From positions 558,001 through 622,000 of the forward strand of contig NZ_PVTD01000001.1 in the NCBI RefSeq assembly GCF_003003255.1: a stretch of 64,000 bases of DNA. Direction: 5' to 3'. The position numbers were made by a program, and so were the translations under genes. Of this stretch, positions 7,967-16,335 are shown piece by piece; the first letter of the stretch is position 1, and every line of letters begins with the position of its first letter. The DNA is from Aliiruegeria haliotis (GTDB lineage Bacteria; Pseudomonadota; Alphaproteobacteria; Rhodobacterales; Rhodobacteraceae). Under the pieces are notes generated by a model that was given only the letters and a program-made list of their open reading frames with translations, made no database searches and was not told where the DNA came from.

Positions 7967-9277
7967 ATGACCGACAGTATGACAATGCCGGGCGCGCCGC
8001 CCGACAGCCTTCCCCCCGGCACGCCGCTGCTGCAAGGGCAGTTCCTGATCGAGTCGTTCCTGAACGCGGGCGGCTTCGGCATCACCTACCTGGCGCGAAA
8101 CAGCCTCGAACGGCGGGTGGTGCTGAAGGAATGCTATCCGTCCTCGATCTGCTGCCGCAGCCAGAGCGTTGTCCATGCCCGGACACGCACCGACAAGACG
8201 GAGTTCGACCTCGTGGTGCGCCTTTTCGGCGAGGAAGCGCGGCGGCTGGCAAAGCTCGACCATCCCAATATCGTGGGCGTGCAGGACGTGTTCGAGGAAT
8301 GCGGAACCGGCTACATGGTGCTCGACTACGTTGAGGGCAACGACCTTCTCGACATCATCGAACTGGAGCCGAGCCGCCTAGGGCCGCCGGAAATCCGGCA
8401 GATCACCCGAAAGCTGCTGGATGCGATCGGCCATGTGCACCGGCTCGGGATCCTGCACCGGGACATTTCGCCCGACAACATCCTGCTCGACAGCAAAGGC
8501 GAGCCGATCCTGATCGATTTCGGTGCCGCCCGCGACCGGGCCCGCCGCGCAAGCCGCGTGCTTTCGGCGCTGCAAGTGGTCAAGGACGGGTATTCGCCGC
8601 AGGAATTCTACCTCGCCGGGAGCCAGCAGGGGCCGTCGGGCGATCTCTACTCGCTCGGGGCGACGCTGCATCACATGCTGACGGGAGAATTGCCGATCTT
8701 CACCACGTTCCGGCTGGCAGCGCTGGCCGAGCAAAAGCCCGATCCCTACGTCCCGCTGGTCGGTCGGGTGCCCGGCTTCGACAAGCATTTCCTCGGGGCG
8801 ATCGACAAGGCCCTGAACGTCTTTGCCAAGGACCGCCTGCAAAGCGCCGAGGAATGGCTGGAGATGATTGACGACACGGTGCGTCACCGCAAGCTGTCGG
8901 CGAAGGTGTCGGACGACCCGGAGGTGGCGCGGCGGATCCGGGAACTGGTCGCCGACACGAATGCGATCGTGAAGGTCGAGCAGGAACGAGCGGAGACACA
9001 GCGCGCGGAGCAGGCCCGCCGCGAGGAAGCCGAGCGACTTGAGCGGGAGGCCGCCAGGGCCCGCGCCCGCGAGGAGGCCCTGCGGGAGGCACGCGAAAGT
9101 GCGGAGGCGGCCCTCGCAGCGGCACGAAACGATTCCGCCACGGTCGCGCGGGACGGTGATGGGAACAGCCTTGTCAGGGACAATCCCGAACGGCGTCCGG
9201 GCTGGGTCCGACGGACATTCTCCGGCCTGCGGCGGGTCGCATCGACCCGGCGCGTGGGCCAGATGGAAGGGTATTGA
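7967..9277 (+). CDS. Serine/threonine protein kinase with C-terminal coiled coil
   Basis: 436-residue Hanks-type kinase. Visible motifs: glycine loop AGGFGITYLA (34-43), ATP lysine in VVLKE (K54), catalytic loop HRDISPDNIL (D166, N171), DFGAA (184-188) and GDLYSLG in subdomain IX. The lysine usual in the HRDxK loop is replaced by serine. After the kinase fold comes a Glu/Ala/Arg-rich segment (about 325-395) predicted to be coiled coil; no transmembrane segment is seen, so it should be cytosolic. The ATG at 7967 follows AGAGG; an in-frame GC-rich extension of 40 residues upstream is unlikely coding. It is first in an operon with FHA and PP2C genes, the usual writer/reader/eraser trio of phospho-signalling. 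Confidence 0.88.
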   Translation: MTDSMTMPGAPPDSLPPGTPLLQGQFLIESFLNAGGFGITYLARNSLERRVVLKECYPSSICCRSQSVVHARTRTDKTEFDLVVRLFGEEARRLAKLDHPNIVGVQDVFEECGTGYMVLDYVEGNDLLDIIELEPSRLGPPEIRQITRKLLDAIGHVHRLGILHRDISPDNILLDSKGEPILIDFGAARDRARRASRVLSALQVVKDGYSPQEFYLAGSQQGPSGDLYSLGATLHHMLTGELPIFTTFRLAALAEQKPDPYVPLVGRVPGFDKHFLGAIDKALNVFAKDRLQSAEEWLEMIDDTVRHRKLSAKVSDDPEVARRIRELVADTNAIVKVEQERAETQRAEQARREEAERLEREAARARAREEALREARESAEAALAAARNDSATVARDGDGNSLVRDNPERRPGWVRRTFSGLRRVASTRRVGQMEGY

Positions 9278-9279
9278 GC

Positions 9280-10335
9280 ATGAAGCTGTTTCGCAGGAAA
9301 CCCAGCATTGAAAACACCGCATCTGACAACGCATTGCATCAGGACGCAGATGCGCCGGACGGGCCCGACGCCGCTGTGGCGCCGGACGTGAGGTGCCCAG
9401 AGGATCCCTATGCCGCGCTAGGGATCCCGCGCGAGGCAGTGTCTCAGGCCGACCCGCCCGATCCGCCGGCAGTTTCCGCTCCTGCTGTGGACGCCGTGGA
9501 CCCTCCACCGCCTGACGCGGAGCCGTTGCCGCCGGTTGCTGTGGCCCCGGTGGCAGCCGCTGAGAGCGTGGCGCCCGTTGACACCGACGGCGCGCCCTTC
9601 GTCGCCCGGGCGCGGATGGCGAACTACCAGCAGAGCATGCCCGCCCGGCGGCGGATCTGGGACCTGGAACGGGAGGAGCCGCATGCCGTGCCCGGCGAAG
9701 CCCCTTCCGGTGCGGAGGACCAACACACGGCGCCGGCGATGGATGCCGCCAGCGCACCGGCCGGGGCGCCGGCCGACGATGTGGCCCTTGCACGTCAGCA
9801 GATCGCCCGGTTTTCGCAGGCCGGGCTCGCCCCCGGTCAGGCGGTCCCGGATGGTGGCCGGGCCAAGACGCGCGTGCTCGGGTTTCAGTCCGCGGCCTTC
9901 GCGGAGCGCGATCCCTTTGCCGGCGCGGCCCGACAGGGGGATGCTGCGGCCCCGATGTTTCCGGTCGGCTGGATCGTGGTGGTCGAAGGACCTGGACGGG
10001 GTGCCTCCTTCACCCTCAGCAGCGGCGTTTCGAGCATCGGGCGCGGCGAAGACCAGACCGTTCGCCTCGACTTTGGCGACCGGTCTATATCCCGCCAGAA
10101 CCACGCGTCGATCGCGTTCGACGACGAGTCGAGCCGGTTCTTCCTCGGCCAGGGCGGCAAGTCCAATATCGTCCGGCTGAACGGACGGCCCGTGCTCTCG
10201 ACCGAGGACCTGTCCGAGGGCGACACGATCCGCATCGGCGAGACCAGCCTTCGCTTTGTCGCCTTCTGCGGCGAGCGGTTCGACTGGACCGCAGAGGATG
10301 AAAGGACCGCAGATGCGCATGTCGCCGCCGAGTGA
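9280..10335 (+). CDS. FHA-domain protein with long disordered N-terminus
   Basis: 351 residues. The first 220 are rich in Pro, Ala and Asp and probably disordered; the C-terminal 100 form a forkhead-associated domain that binds phosphothreonine: GASFTLSSGVSSIGRGED, then SISRQNHASI and RLNGRPVLS. The phospho-contact SRxxH signature is slightly altered (SRQNH). Start is the ATG two bases after the kinase stop; a TTG two codons earlier would overlap it. In this operon it is the probable reader of the kinase, and its long tail may itself be the phosphorylated part (inference). Confidence 0.85.
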   Translation: MKLFRRKPSIENTASDNALHQDADAPDGPDAAVAPDVRCPEDPYAALGIPREAVSQADPPDPPAVSAPAVDAVDPPPPDAEPLPPVAVAPVAAAESVAPVDTDGAPFVARARMANYQQSMPARRRIWDLEREEPHAVPGEAPSGAEDQHTAPAMDAASAPAGAPADDVALARQQIARFSQAGLAPGQAVPDGGRAKTRVLGFQSAAFAERDPFAGAARQGDAAAPMFPVGWIVVVEGPGRGASFTLSSGVSSIGRGEDQTVRLDFGDRSISRQNHASIAFDDESSRFFLGQGGKSNIVRLNGRPVLSTEDLSEGDTIRIGETSLRFVAFCGERFDWTAEDERTADAHVAAE

Positions 10336-11266
10336 GCTGTGCCTCGATGCCGCGACGGGGCTGAGCCTCGGCGCGCGAGAGAGCCAGGAGGACGCCGTCC
10401 TGTGCGACGTGCCGCGCGGCGGTGGCGCCGGTTTCGTGGTGCTGGCCGACGGGCTTGGCGGACATGTTGCCGGGGCGTTGGCCAGCCGGCTCGCGGTCGC
10501 CACGGCGCTGGATGAACTGGCGCGGCAACGGGCCGCCAACGGCCGTCTGGAGGGCGAAATCCCGGGCCTGCTGGTGGATGCCGCGCTCGCGGCCAACCAT
10601 GCGATCCTGTCCCATGCGGAGGCCAACCCGGAGACGGCCGGAATGGGGGCAACGCTGCTGCTCGTTGTCGTTCAGGACAGCGCCCTGCATTGGCTGTCGA
10701 TCGGCGACAGCCCGTTCTACCTGCTTCGGGACGCGGAGACCCGCCAGCTCAACGAGGTGCATTCCCTTGCGCCGCAGTTCGACTTCCTTGCCGCGGCCGG
10801 AGAGCTCGACCCGGAGGTTGCGGCCAACCATCCGGACCGCAGTTGCCTGACCTCGGCGCTCGGGCAGGACCCGCTGCGCCAGATCGACTGCCCGCTGGAG
10901 CCGTTTCCCCTGCGCGCCGGTGATGTGTTGCTTGCCGCCAGCGACGGGATCCTGACGCTGTCGGAGCGGGCGATCCGCGATGGGCTGGCGTCTCGCCGGA
11001 ACGCCGCCGCCTCCGATCTTGTGGGCGGGTTGATGGGGCGCGTGGAGGATTGTGACGCGATGGGGCAGGACAACCTTTCCGTCGCCGTGCTCCGGGTTCT
11101 GGCGTCGGACAAACGCGCGGCACGAGCGCCACGGTCCGAGCGCGGCGGGCTCATGTCCTGGCTGGGCCTCGATGGCATCCCCTCGACCGCCGGGGTCGGA
11201 CATGCCTTCCGGGCGCAGTTCGACCCGCCCCCGGGCGGCACGCCTGAGGCGGAGCGGGGCAAATGA
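10313..11266 (+). CDS. PP2C-family Ser/Thr protein phosphatase
   Basis: 317-residue metal-dependent phosphatase expected to reverse the neighbouring kinase. Motifs: ARESQEDAVL, VLADGLGGH (metal-binding DG), GMGATLLL, GDSPFYLLR, LLAASDGIL and MGQDNLSVAVL (last metal-binding Asp). All acidic residues needed for the two-metal site appear present. The start is uncertain between ATGs at 10298, 10313 and 10319; 10313 has AAAGGA upstream. It overlaps the FHA gene and its stop overlaps the next start as ATGA. A C-terminal tail of about 60 residues after the PP2C fold is unassigned. Confidence 0.88.
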   Translation: MRMSPPSELCLDAATGLSLGARESQEDAVLCDVPRGGGAGFVVLADGLGGHVAGALASRLAVATALDELARQRAANGRLEGEIPGLLVDAALAANHAILSHAEANPETAGMGATLLLVVVQDSALHWLSIGDSPFYLLRDAETRQLNEVHSLAPQFDFLAAAGELDPEVAANHPDRSCLTSALGQDPLRQIDCPLEPFPLRAGDVLLAASDGILTLSERAIRDGLASRRNAAASDLVGGLMGRVEDCDAMGQDNLSVAVLRVLASDKRAARAPRSERGGLMSWLGLDGIPSTAGVGHAFRAQFDPPPGGTPEAERGK

Positions 11267-12477
11267 AGGCGACCCCTGCGGCCCTGAGGTCTGCCGATCA
11301 GCTTGCCGCGGTAGTTGGCGCCGGCACGCTCCCGACAGGTGTGCAGGACCTCGGACGGCGGGTTCTGGAGCGGGTGTCATCGCCCGTGCGCATCGCGGTC
11401 CTCGGCGCGCCCGACGCCGGGCTGGCCGGGGTCGTGAACGCTGTGCTCGAGGGGGACATCGTGCCCGACCGCAGTGGCATGCCGCCGCTCGACCTGTCCT
11501 TCGGCCTCGATCCCGCGATCCGCGTCGTCACTGCCGAGGGGCAGGAGAGCGCCGTGGATCTCGCGACCTTCGCGCGGCTTGTCCCCTGGGATCTGGCGAT
11601 GGTTTCCCTCGCGGCCCCGGTGCCACTGCTGGAAAAAGCCAGTTTCCTTCTGGTTCCGCTCGAAGGCCGAATGCCGGATATCGAAGCCGCGATTGCCTGG
11701 GCTGCGCGGCGGGCGGACATGGCGGTGCTGTGCACGACGGAGCCGGGTGCTGCCGGGGCGGGCGTTGAGGGGCAGGAGATCCTTGAAAGACTGCCGGAGG
11801 CCCTTGTGGATCATACCTTTCTGGCTGTCACCGGCACGGTCGCCATGCGAACCGGAGGTGGGGATTCGCTGGCGGTCGAGCTTGATCCGGAAGCGCAGGT
11901 GCGCGGTCTCCACTGGATCGGTGACGGGGCAGGGCAGGCGCAACGGCTCGCGCAGTTCAGGGCGGACCTGTTCGATCATGTCTCGACGGCGCGGCGAGAG
12001 GACCTCGAAAGCGCCCTCGTCTTCCTCGACCGCTACCGGGCCGTGCCAGAGGTTGGCCCTGCAACCACGCCCGAGCCGCAGGATGCCGGGCTGGAAACGA
12101 AGGCTCCCGCCACCGATGTCGCACCGGGTGTGGACGCGGCACGTCCCGACCCCGTAACGGATGCGCAATCACGGGCACCGGCTGAGATTGTCTGCTTCCT
12201 CTCCGCCCGGGCGGAGGCCTTGTCGCGCCTGTGCGATGTGCCGGGGGGCGATGCGCTGGAGGCCGCAGCGCCGGATGTTCTGGCCCATTGCATGGAATCG
12301 ATCGAGACCTGCGCCGGGATGGCCACGGAGGATTGTGGCGCGGCGGGGCTGGTGCTGGCGGAGGCGTCGGACCTGATGCTGCTGATGCAGCTTGAGGCGA
12401 CCGCGGATGCCGTCTGCGATGCCGTGGCGCTTGTCCTGCAGGTCCGCAACGATTGCGAGAGCCTGCTCTGCGCCTGA
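11263..12477 (+). CDS. Degenerate dynamin-like (pseudo-)GTPase
   Basis: 404 residues, no clear named family. Residues 42-67 (VRIAVLGAPDAGLAGVVNAV...) line up with the P-loop region of the GTPase encoded at 14745 (RIAIMGEFSAGKSTLTNML), but the catalytic GKS is GLA here, so Lys and Ser are lost. The G3 DxxG and G4 (T/N)KxD positions are also missing, while spacing and flanking hydrophobic strands are kept. This suggests a paralogue kept as a non-binding partner. The C-terminal 100 residues are helical and unusually Cys-rich (eight Cys). ATGA overlap with the phosphatase gene indicates coupling. The alignment was made by eye; the fold call is inference. Confidence 0.6.
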   Translation: MKATPAALRSADQLAAVVGAGTLPTGVQDLGRRVLERVSSPVRIAVLGAPDAGLAGVVNAVLEGDIVPDRSGMPPLDLSFGLDPAIRVVTAEGQESAVDLATFARLVPWDLAMVSLAAPVPLLEKASFLLVPLEGRMPDIEAAIAWAARRADMAVLCTTEPGAAGAGVEGQEILERLPEALVDHTFLAVTGTVAMRTGGGDSLAVELDPEAQVRGLHWIGDGAGQAQRLAQFRADLFDHVSTARREDLESALVFLDRYRAVPEVGPATTPEPQDAGLETKAPATDVAPGVDAARPDPVTDAQSRAPAEIVCFLSARAEALSRLCDVPGGDALEAAAPDVLAHCMESIETCAGMATEDCGAAGLVLAEASDLMLLMQLEATADAVCDAVALVLQVRNDCESLLCA

Positions 12478-12630
12478 CCACCATACCTGATCCCGTGCCC
12501 GACCCGGGCCTGCCCCCCGTACCAAGCCCGTCGCATTGCGGACATTCGCCCAGCTCTCGCCACATTTCCGCACCGTTGCAGGCAGCGACACACTGCAGGG
12601 TGGGGAGAGATTATCTGGGTTGGAGCAACA

Positions 12631-14727
12631 ATGTATCGGGACGAAGGTTCATATTCCAACGGCATCCCGGTCACGGAACCGGGCGGCCAAACGCCGGAGG
12701 TGGCCAGACAGGCCGCGACGCCGTCCGGGCCATTGGTCAGAATGTGCCTGGAGGGGCTGTCGCCGCTCCTCGCACAACGAGCGGAGGTTCTGGGCGTTCT
12801 GGACGACCTGATCGCCTGCGGGGACCGTGCCACGGCCGAGGCGGGCCAGCGGCAGCATCGCAGCTTGCTCGCGCTGGAGCCTGCGGTGACCATGATCGGG
12901 CAGGTGAAGGCGGGCAAGACCTCGCTGGTGAATGCCATGGTGGGGGAGCCGGGACTGCTGCCGGCCGACGTCAATCCATGGACTTCGGTCGTTACCTCCC
13001 TGCACATCGGGCCCCAGGCCAGCACCGCCTCCTACGCCGCGCGTTTCACCTTCTTCGATCCCGAGGATTGGGACCGGCTGACCCATAAGGGGGGACGGGT
13101 TGGCGAACTGGCCGGGCGATCCGGCGCAGAGGAAGAGGCGGAGAAAGTCCGCGCCCAGATCGATGCCATGCGGGAGAAGACCCGCCGCCGCCTCGGGCGG
13201 AAGTTCGAATTGCTGCTGGGCACGAGCCATACCTATGGCACGCTCACGCAGGATCTGGTGGAACGCTATGTCTGCCTCGGTGACGATTTCCTCGATGAGG
13301 AGTCCGCCGCCGGGGCGGAGACGCAGGGCCGTTTTGCCGACATCACCAAGGCCGCGGACCTGCGCCTGCCACGAAACGACTGGCCCATGGGGCTCTGCCT
13401 GCGCGACACGCCCGGGGTGAACGACACTTTCATGATGCGCGAGCAAATCACCATTGGCGCGATCCGCGACAGCCGCCTGTGCGTGGTCGTGCTCTCCGCC
13501 CACCAGGCGCTGAGTTCGGTAGACATGGCGCTGATCCGGCTGATCGCCAACGTCCAGTCGCGGGAGGTGATCATCTTCGTCAACCGGATCGACGAGCTTG
13601 CCGATCCGGCCCGGCAGATCGAGGAGATCCGCGACAGCATCCGTGCCAACTTGAAGGCCCATCAGGGGCCGCACGAGGCGCAGATCATCTTCGGCAGCGC
13701 GCAATGGGCGACGCTGGCTCTGCAAGGCGATTTCTCCATCCTCGACGGCGAGTCGAGTGACGTGCTGCTGAGCTATGCCGAGCATGTCATCGGCAAGCTG
13801 GACCGCGATTTCGAGCCGCTCGAACTGATTTGGTGGCTGTCCGGTGTGCCCGCGCTCTATGCGGCGATCTGGAACCGGGTCCTCGAAGGTGCGGGGCGCG
13901 AACGGATCCAGTCGGTTGCCCGCAGCGCCATGAACCTCGCCGTGGGGATAAAGGCAGCCGCCGCGTCCGATCCGCAACAGGCCATGGCGGCCCATGCGGG
14001 GAAGATCGACGTCGACGCGATGGTTCGGGAACTTGACGGGGCAGAGGCGCGCGTGCTGTCGGAATTGGACACCGCGCTGACTGGTGCGCTCTCTGCCGCG
14101 GACTCTCGGTTGGACCGTGCGCATCACAGTTTCCTTGACCGTGCGACGGCGGCGCTGATCCAACACCTCGATCTCTACGGCGAGTTGGCGCCGTGGAAAT
14201 ACGACCCGACTGGTTTGCGGTTGCTTTTGCGGTCCGGCTACCAGGTCTTCGTGCGACAGGCCCGTGGTGCCGGAAAGGCTGCCGGGGAACAGGCCGCATC
14301 CGAGATTGCCGGTATCTACGCCTGCGCCATCGGGCGTCCGCCCGGTGACTTCCAGGTGCAGCCCCCGACGCTGCCCACCTTTGCCCCGCCGGTGTTGCTC
14401 GGCCAGACCATCGCGCTGGATCTTGGCGGCAGCTGGTGGCGCCGCTGGTGGAGCCGCCGGCGTGGCTACAAGGCGTTTGCACCGGAATTCCACCAGATGA
14501 TCGAGGCAGAGACCCGGCCGATCGTGCAGGGGTTGAAGGAGACCCATTGCGCGGCCGCCGCCGAGCAGCTCCGGCAGACGCTGCGGGAGTACTTCGCCGA
14601 TCAGCGCATGGTCTTTGCCGGGCTTGGCAGGTCGGAGGACACGGCCAGCCGCGGCGGAGCCCCGAGCGAGACATCGCCGGAACAGATTGAAAAGGCGGTC
14701 GTGCGACTTAGCCGCTTCGCCGCATGA
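12631..14727 (+). CDS. Large dynamin-family GTPase
   Basis: 698 residues. GTPase motifs: G1 GQVKAGKT (90-97), G3 DTPG (259-262), G4 NRID (318-321). The rest is mostly helical, as in bacterial dynamin-like proteins that bind and remodel membranes. Near residues 585-612 a hydrophobic stretch runs into a Trp/Arg cluster (WWRRWWSRRR), a candidate membrane-contact element. GGAG lies six bases before the ATG. A 153-base gap separates it from the previous gene, and it overlaps the next reading frame, consistent with the frequent pairing of bacterial dynamin-like proteins as adjacent genes. Cellular role unknown. Confidence 0.78.
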   Translation: MYRDEGSYSNGIPVTEPGGQTPEVARQAATPSGPLVRMCLEGLSPLLAQRAEVLGVLDDLIACGDRATAEAGQRQHRSLLALEPAVTMIGQVKAGKTSLVNAMVGEPGLLPADVNPWTSVVTSLHIGPQASTASYAARFTFFDPEDWDRLTHKGGRVGELAGRSGAEEEAEKVRAQIDAMREKTRRRLGRKFELLLGTSHTYGTLTQDLVERYVCLGDDFLDEESAAGAETQGRFADITKAADLRLPRNDWPMGLCLRDTPGVNDTFMMREQITIGAIRDSRLCVVVLSAHQALSSVDMALIRLIANVQSREVIIFVNRIDELADPARQIEEIRDSIRANLKAHQGPHEAQIIFGSAQWATLALQGDFSILDGESSDVLLSYAEHVIGKLDRDFEPLELIWWLSGVPALYAAIWNRVLEGAGRERIQSVARSAMNLAVGIKAAAASDPQQAMAAHAGKIDVDAMVRELDGAEARVLSELDTALTGALSAADSRLDRAHHSFLDRATAALIQHLDLYGELAPWKYDPTGLRLLLRSGYQVFVRQARGAGKAAGEQAASEIAGIYACAIGRPPGDFQVQPPTLPTFAPPVLLGQTIALDLGGSWWRRWWSRRRGYKAFAPEFHQMIEAETRPIVQGLKETHCAAAAEQLRQTLREYFADQRMVFAGLGRSEDTASRGGAPSETSPEQIEKAVVRLSRFAA

Positions 14728-14744
14728 GCCAGAAGGAGCCCGCC

Positions 14745-15863
14745 ATGTTTCACAGCAAGGATCTGAAGATGAAGGTGCCGACATCGGAGACCGGGACACT
14801 GGGTCTTCCCGAAGGGGCCGAGCCCGCACCCGGCCGCCGGCCGCGTATTGCGATCATGGGAGAGTTCAGCGCCGGCAAAAGCACGTTGACGAACATGCTG
14901 ATCGGCTCGGACGCGTTGCCGGTAAAGGTCACGGCGACGCAACTGCCCCCGGTCTGGCTCAGCCATGGCACCGGAACGGCCCATGGCGTCGACCTCTCCG
15001 GGACGCAATTCGACGTTGATCTGGAGGATCTCGACCAGGTGGCGCTGATGCGGACGCAATACCTGCGGGTGGAGCGCCCGGCCGGAGTTCTGGAGCTTTG
15101 CGATATCATCGATTTTCCGGGCATTTCTGACCCGAACATGCCTGCGGAGGTGTGGCAGCGGGTGATCTCGCAGGCGGATGCGGTGATCTGGTGCAGCCAT
15201 GCGGTTCAGGCCTGGCGCCAGAGCGAAGCAGCGGTTTGGGACGAGATCCCGCCAGAACTGTACGAGCGCAGTTTCCTGCTGCTCACGCGGATGGACAAGC
15301 TGACCCAACCGCGAGACCGCCAGCGGGTGCTCGCACGGGTGATGCGGGAGACCGAGGGGCTGTTCGCCAGTGTGTTCCCGATCTCGTTGACACAGGCGCT
15401 TGCGGCCGGTGACGACAGGTCGGCCTGGGATGCCAGCGGGGCGGAGACTTTCATGAATGCGTTGCTCGACATGGTGATGTCGCTCTCCCGGCAACTGGGC
15501 CATGAACCGCCCGGTGGGCTGTCCGTGCCGAGGACGGCCGACGACACCGGCGCCGATGCAGCACCCCGGACCGACCGTTCGCAATCCGCCGACATGGAGA
15601 AGGAATCGGCCACTGGAATTGCCGCAAGGATGCCAGTGGAAGCCGCGTTCGTGCGATCGCCAGCGGATGATGCCCAAACGGGCGCAGGTCGCGATGCAAA
15701 AAGCCCGGTGCCGGAGACCCAGGACGCCACGGCGCAGGCTGACGCTACCCCGGTGCGGCCAAGGATCGTGCCGCGCAGGGTTTCGCTGAAGGGGGACACG
15801 CGCCGTCATGCGCGTCCGACGGGCGATCAGGCCGACCTGGCGGATATTTTCCGGACGACATGA
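14745..15863 (+). CDS. Second dynamin-like / YfjP-type GTPase
   Basis: 372 residues. G1 GEFSAGKST (39-47), a possible G2 Thr after it, G3 DFPG (123-126) and G4 TRMD (181-184) are intact, so it should bind and hydrolyse GTP. Residues 240-372 are low-complexity (Asp, Ala, Thr) ending in a basic patch and the tail ADLADIFRTT. Two starts are possible: ATG 14724 overlapping the previous stop as ATGA, or ATG 14745 with AGAAGGAG six bases upstream, which I prefer. Shorter than classic dynamins and without an obvious long stalk; it may be the partner of the 698-residue protein. Confidence 0.75.
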   Translation: MFHSKDLKMKVPTSETGTLGLPEGAEPAPGRRPRIAIMGEFSAGKSTLTNMLIGSDALPVKVTATQLPPVWLSHGTGTAHGVDLSGTQFDVDLEDLDQVALMRTQYLRVERPAGVLELCDIIDFPGISDPNMPAEVWQRVISQADAVIWCSHAVQAWRQSEAAVWDEIPPELYERSFLLLTRMDKLTQPRDRQRVLARVMRETEGLFASVFPISLTQALAAGDDRSAWDASGAETFMNALLDMVMSLSRQLGHEPPGGLSVPRTADDTGADAAPRTDRSQSADMEKESATGIAARMPVEAAFVRSPADDAQTGAGRDAKSPVPETQDATAQADATPVRPRIVPRRVSLKGDTRRHARPTGDQADLADIFRTT

Positions 15864-15911
15864 TCCGCAGCGGCGCGCGGTAGGGTTCCCGTAAGGTTAT
15901 TGCGCGATACA

Positions 15912-15933
15912 GGCGAGGACTTCGTTCCTCGTC
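15912..15933 (+). other. Intercistronic hairpin before the roadblock-like gene
   Basis: CGAGGA (15914-15919) and TCCTCG (15926-15931) form a perfect stem extended by two more pairs, with a CTTCGT loop. It sits in the 91-base gap between the second GTPase and the next gene. No T-run; a processing or attenuation element is possible. Confidence 0.35.
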
Positions 15934-15954
15934 CCGGCCAGGAGGCCCCGCGCA

Positions 15955-16335
15955 ATGACCCTCGTCGAGCAGCTGACCCGATTGCACAGGGACATCCCCG
16001 GCTGTCGCGCGGCGGTGTTCGGCGATATGGAAGCTGGCACGGTATTGCGTGCCTGTGCCGACGCGGATTTGCGTCAGGAAGATCATGATGCACTTCTGGC
16101 AGAGGCGTCGGCCTGTCTCGGTCCAGGCGCCGAGCGGCTGCTTGCCCGTGTCTTCGGGCAGGGCGCCACCCCGCACCGTCTCTCGCAGGCGATCCTTGCC
16201 GCGCCACTGCAGACCTGTGTGTTCCTGCGCTCCGGCACCACGGAGGGTGAGGTGATCTGCGTGTCGCTCGACGCCGGAACGACCCTGGAAGGCGTTGGAG
16301 CGACGCTCCGGGAGGTCGCGCGGGCCGATGAGTGA
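15955..16335 (+). CDS. Roadblock/LC7-like small protein
   Basis: 126 residues. The opening PGCRAAVFGDMEAGTVLRACAD and the closing VCVSLDAGTTLEGVGATLREVA resemble the first and last strands of the roadblock/LC7 (MglB-like) fold, a small dimeric domain that commonly partners GTPases. The match is by eye and distant. AGGAGG lies upstream of the ATG. The last 8 nt overlap the next gene. In context a regulator or scaffold for the upstream GTPases is likely (inference). Confidence 0.55.
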   Translation: MTLVEQLTRLHRDIPGCRAAVFGDMEAGTVLRACADADLRQEDHDALLAEASACLGPGAERLLARVFGQGATPHRLSQAILAAPLQTCVFLRSGTTEGEVICVSLDAGTTLEGVGATLREVARADE

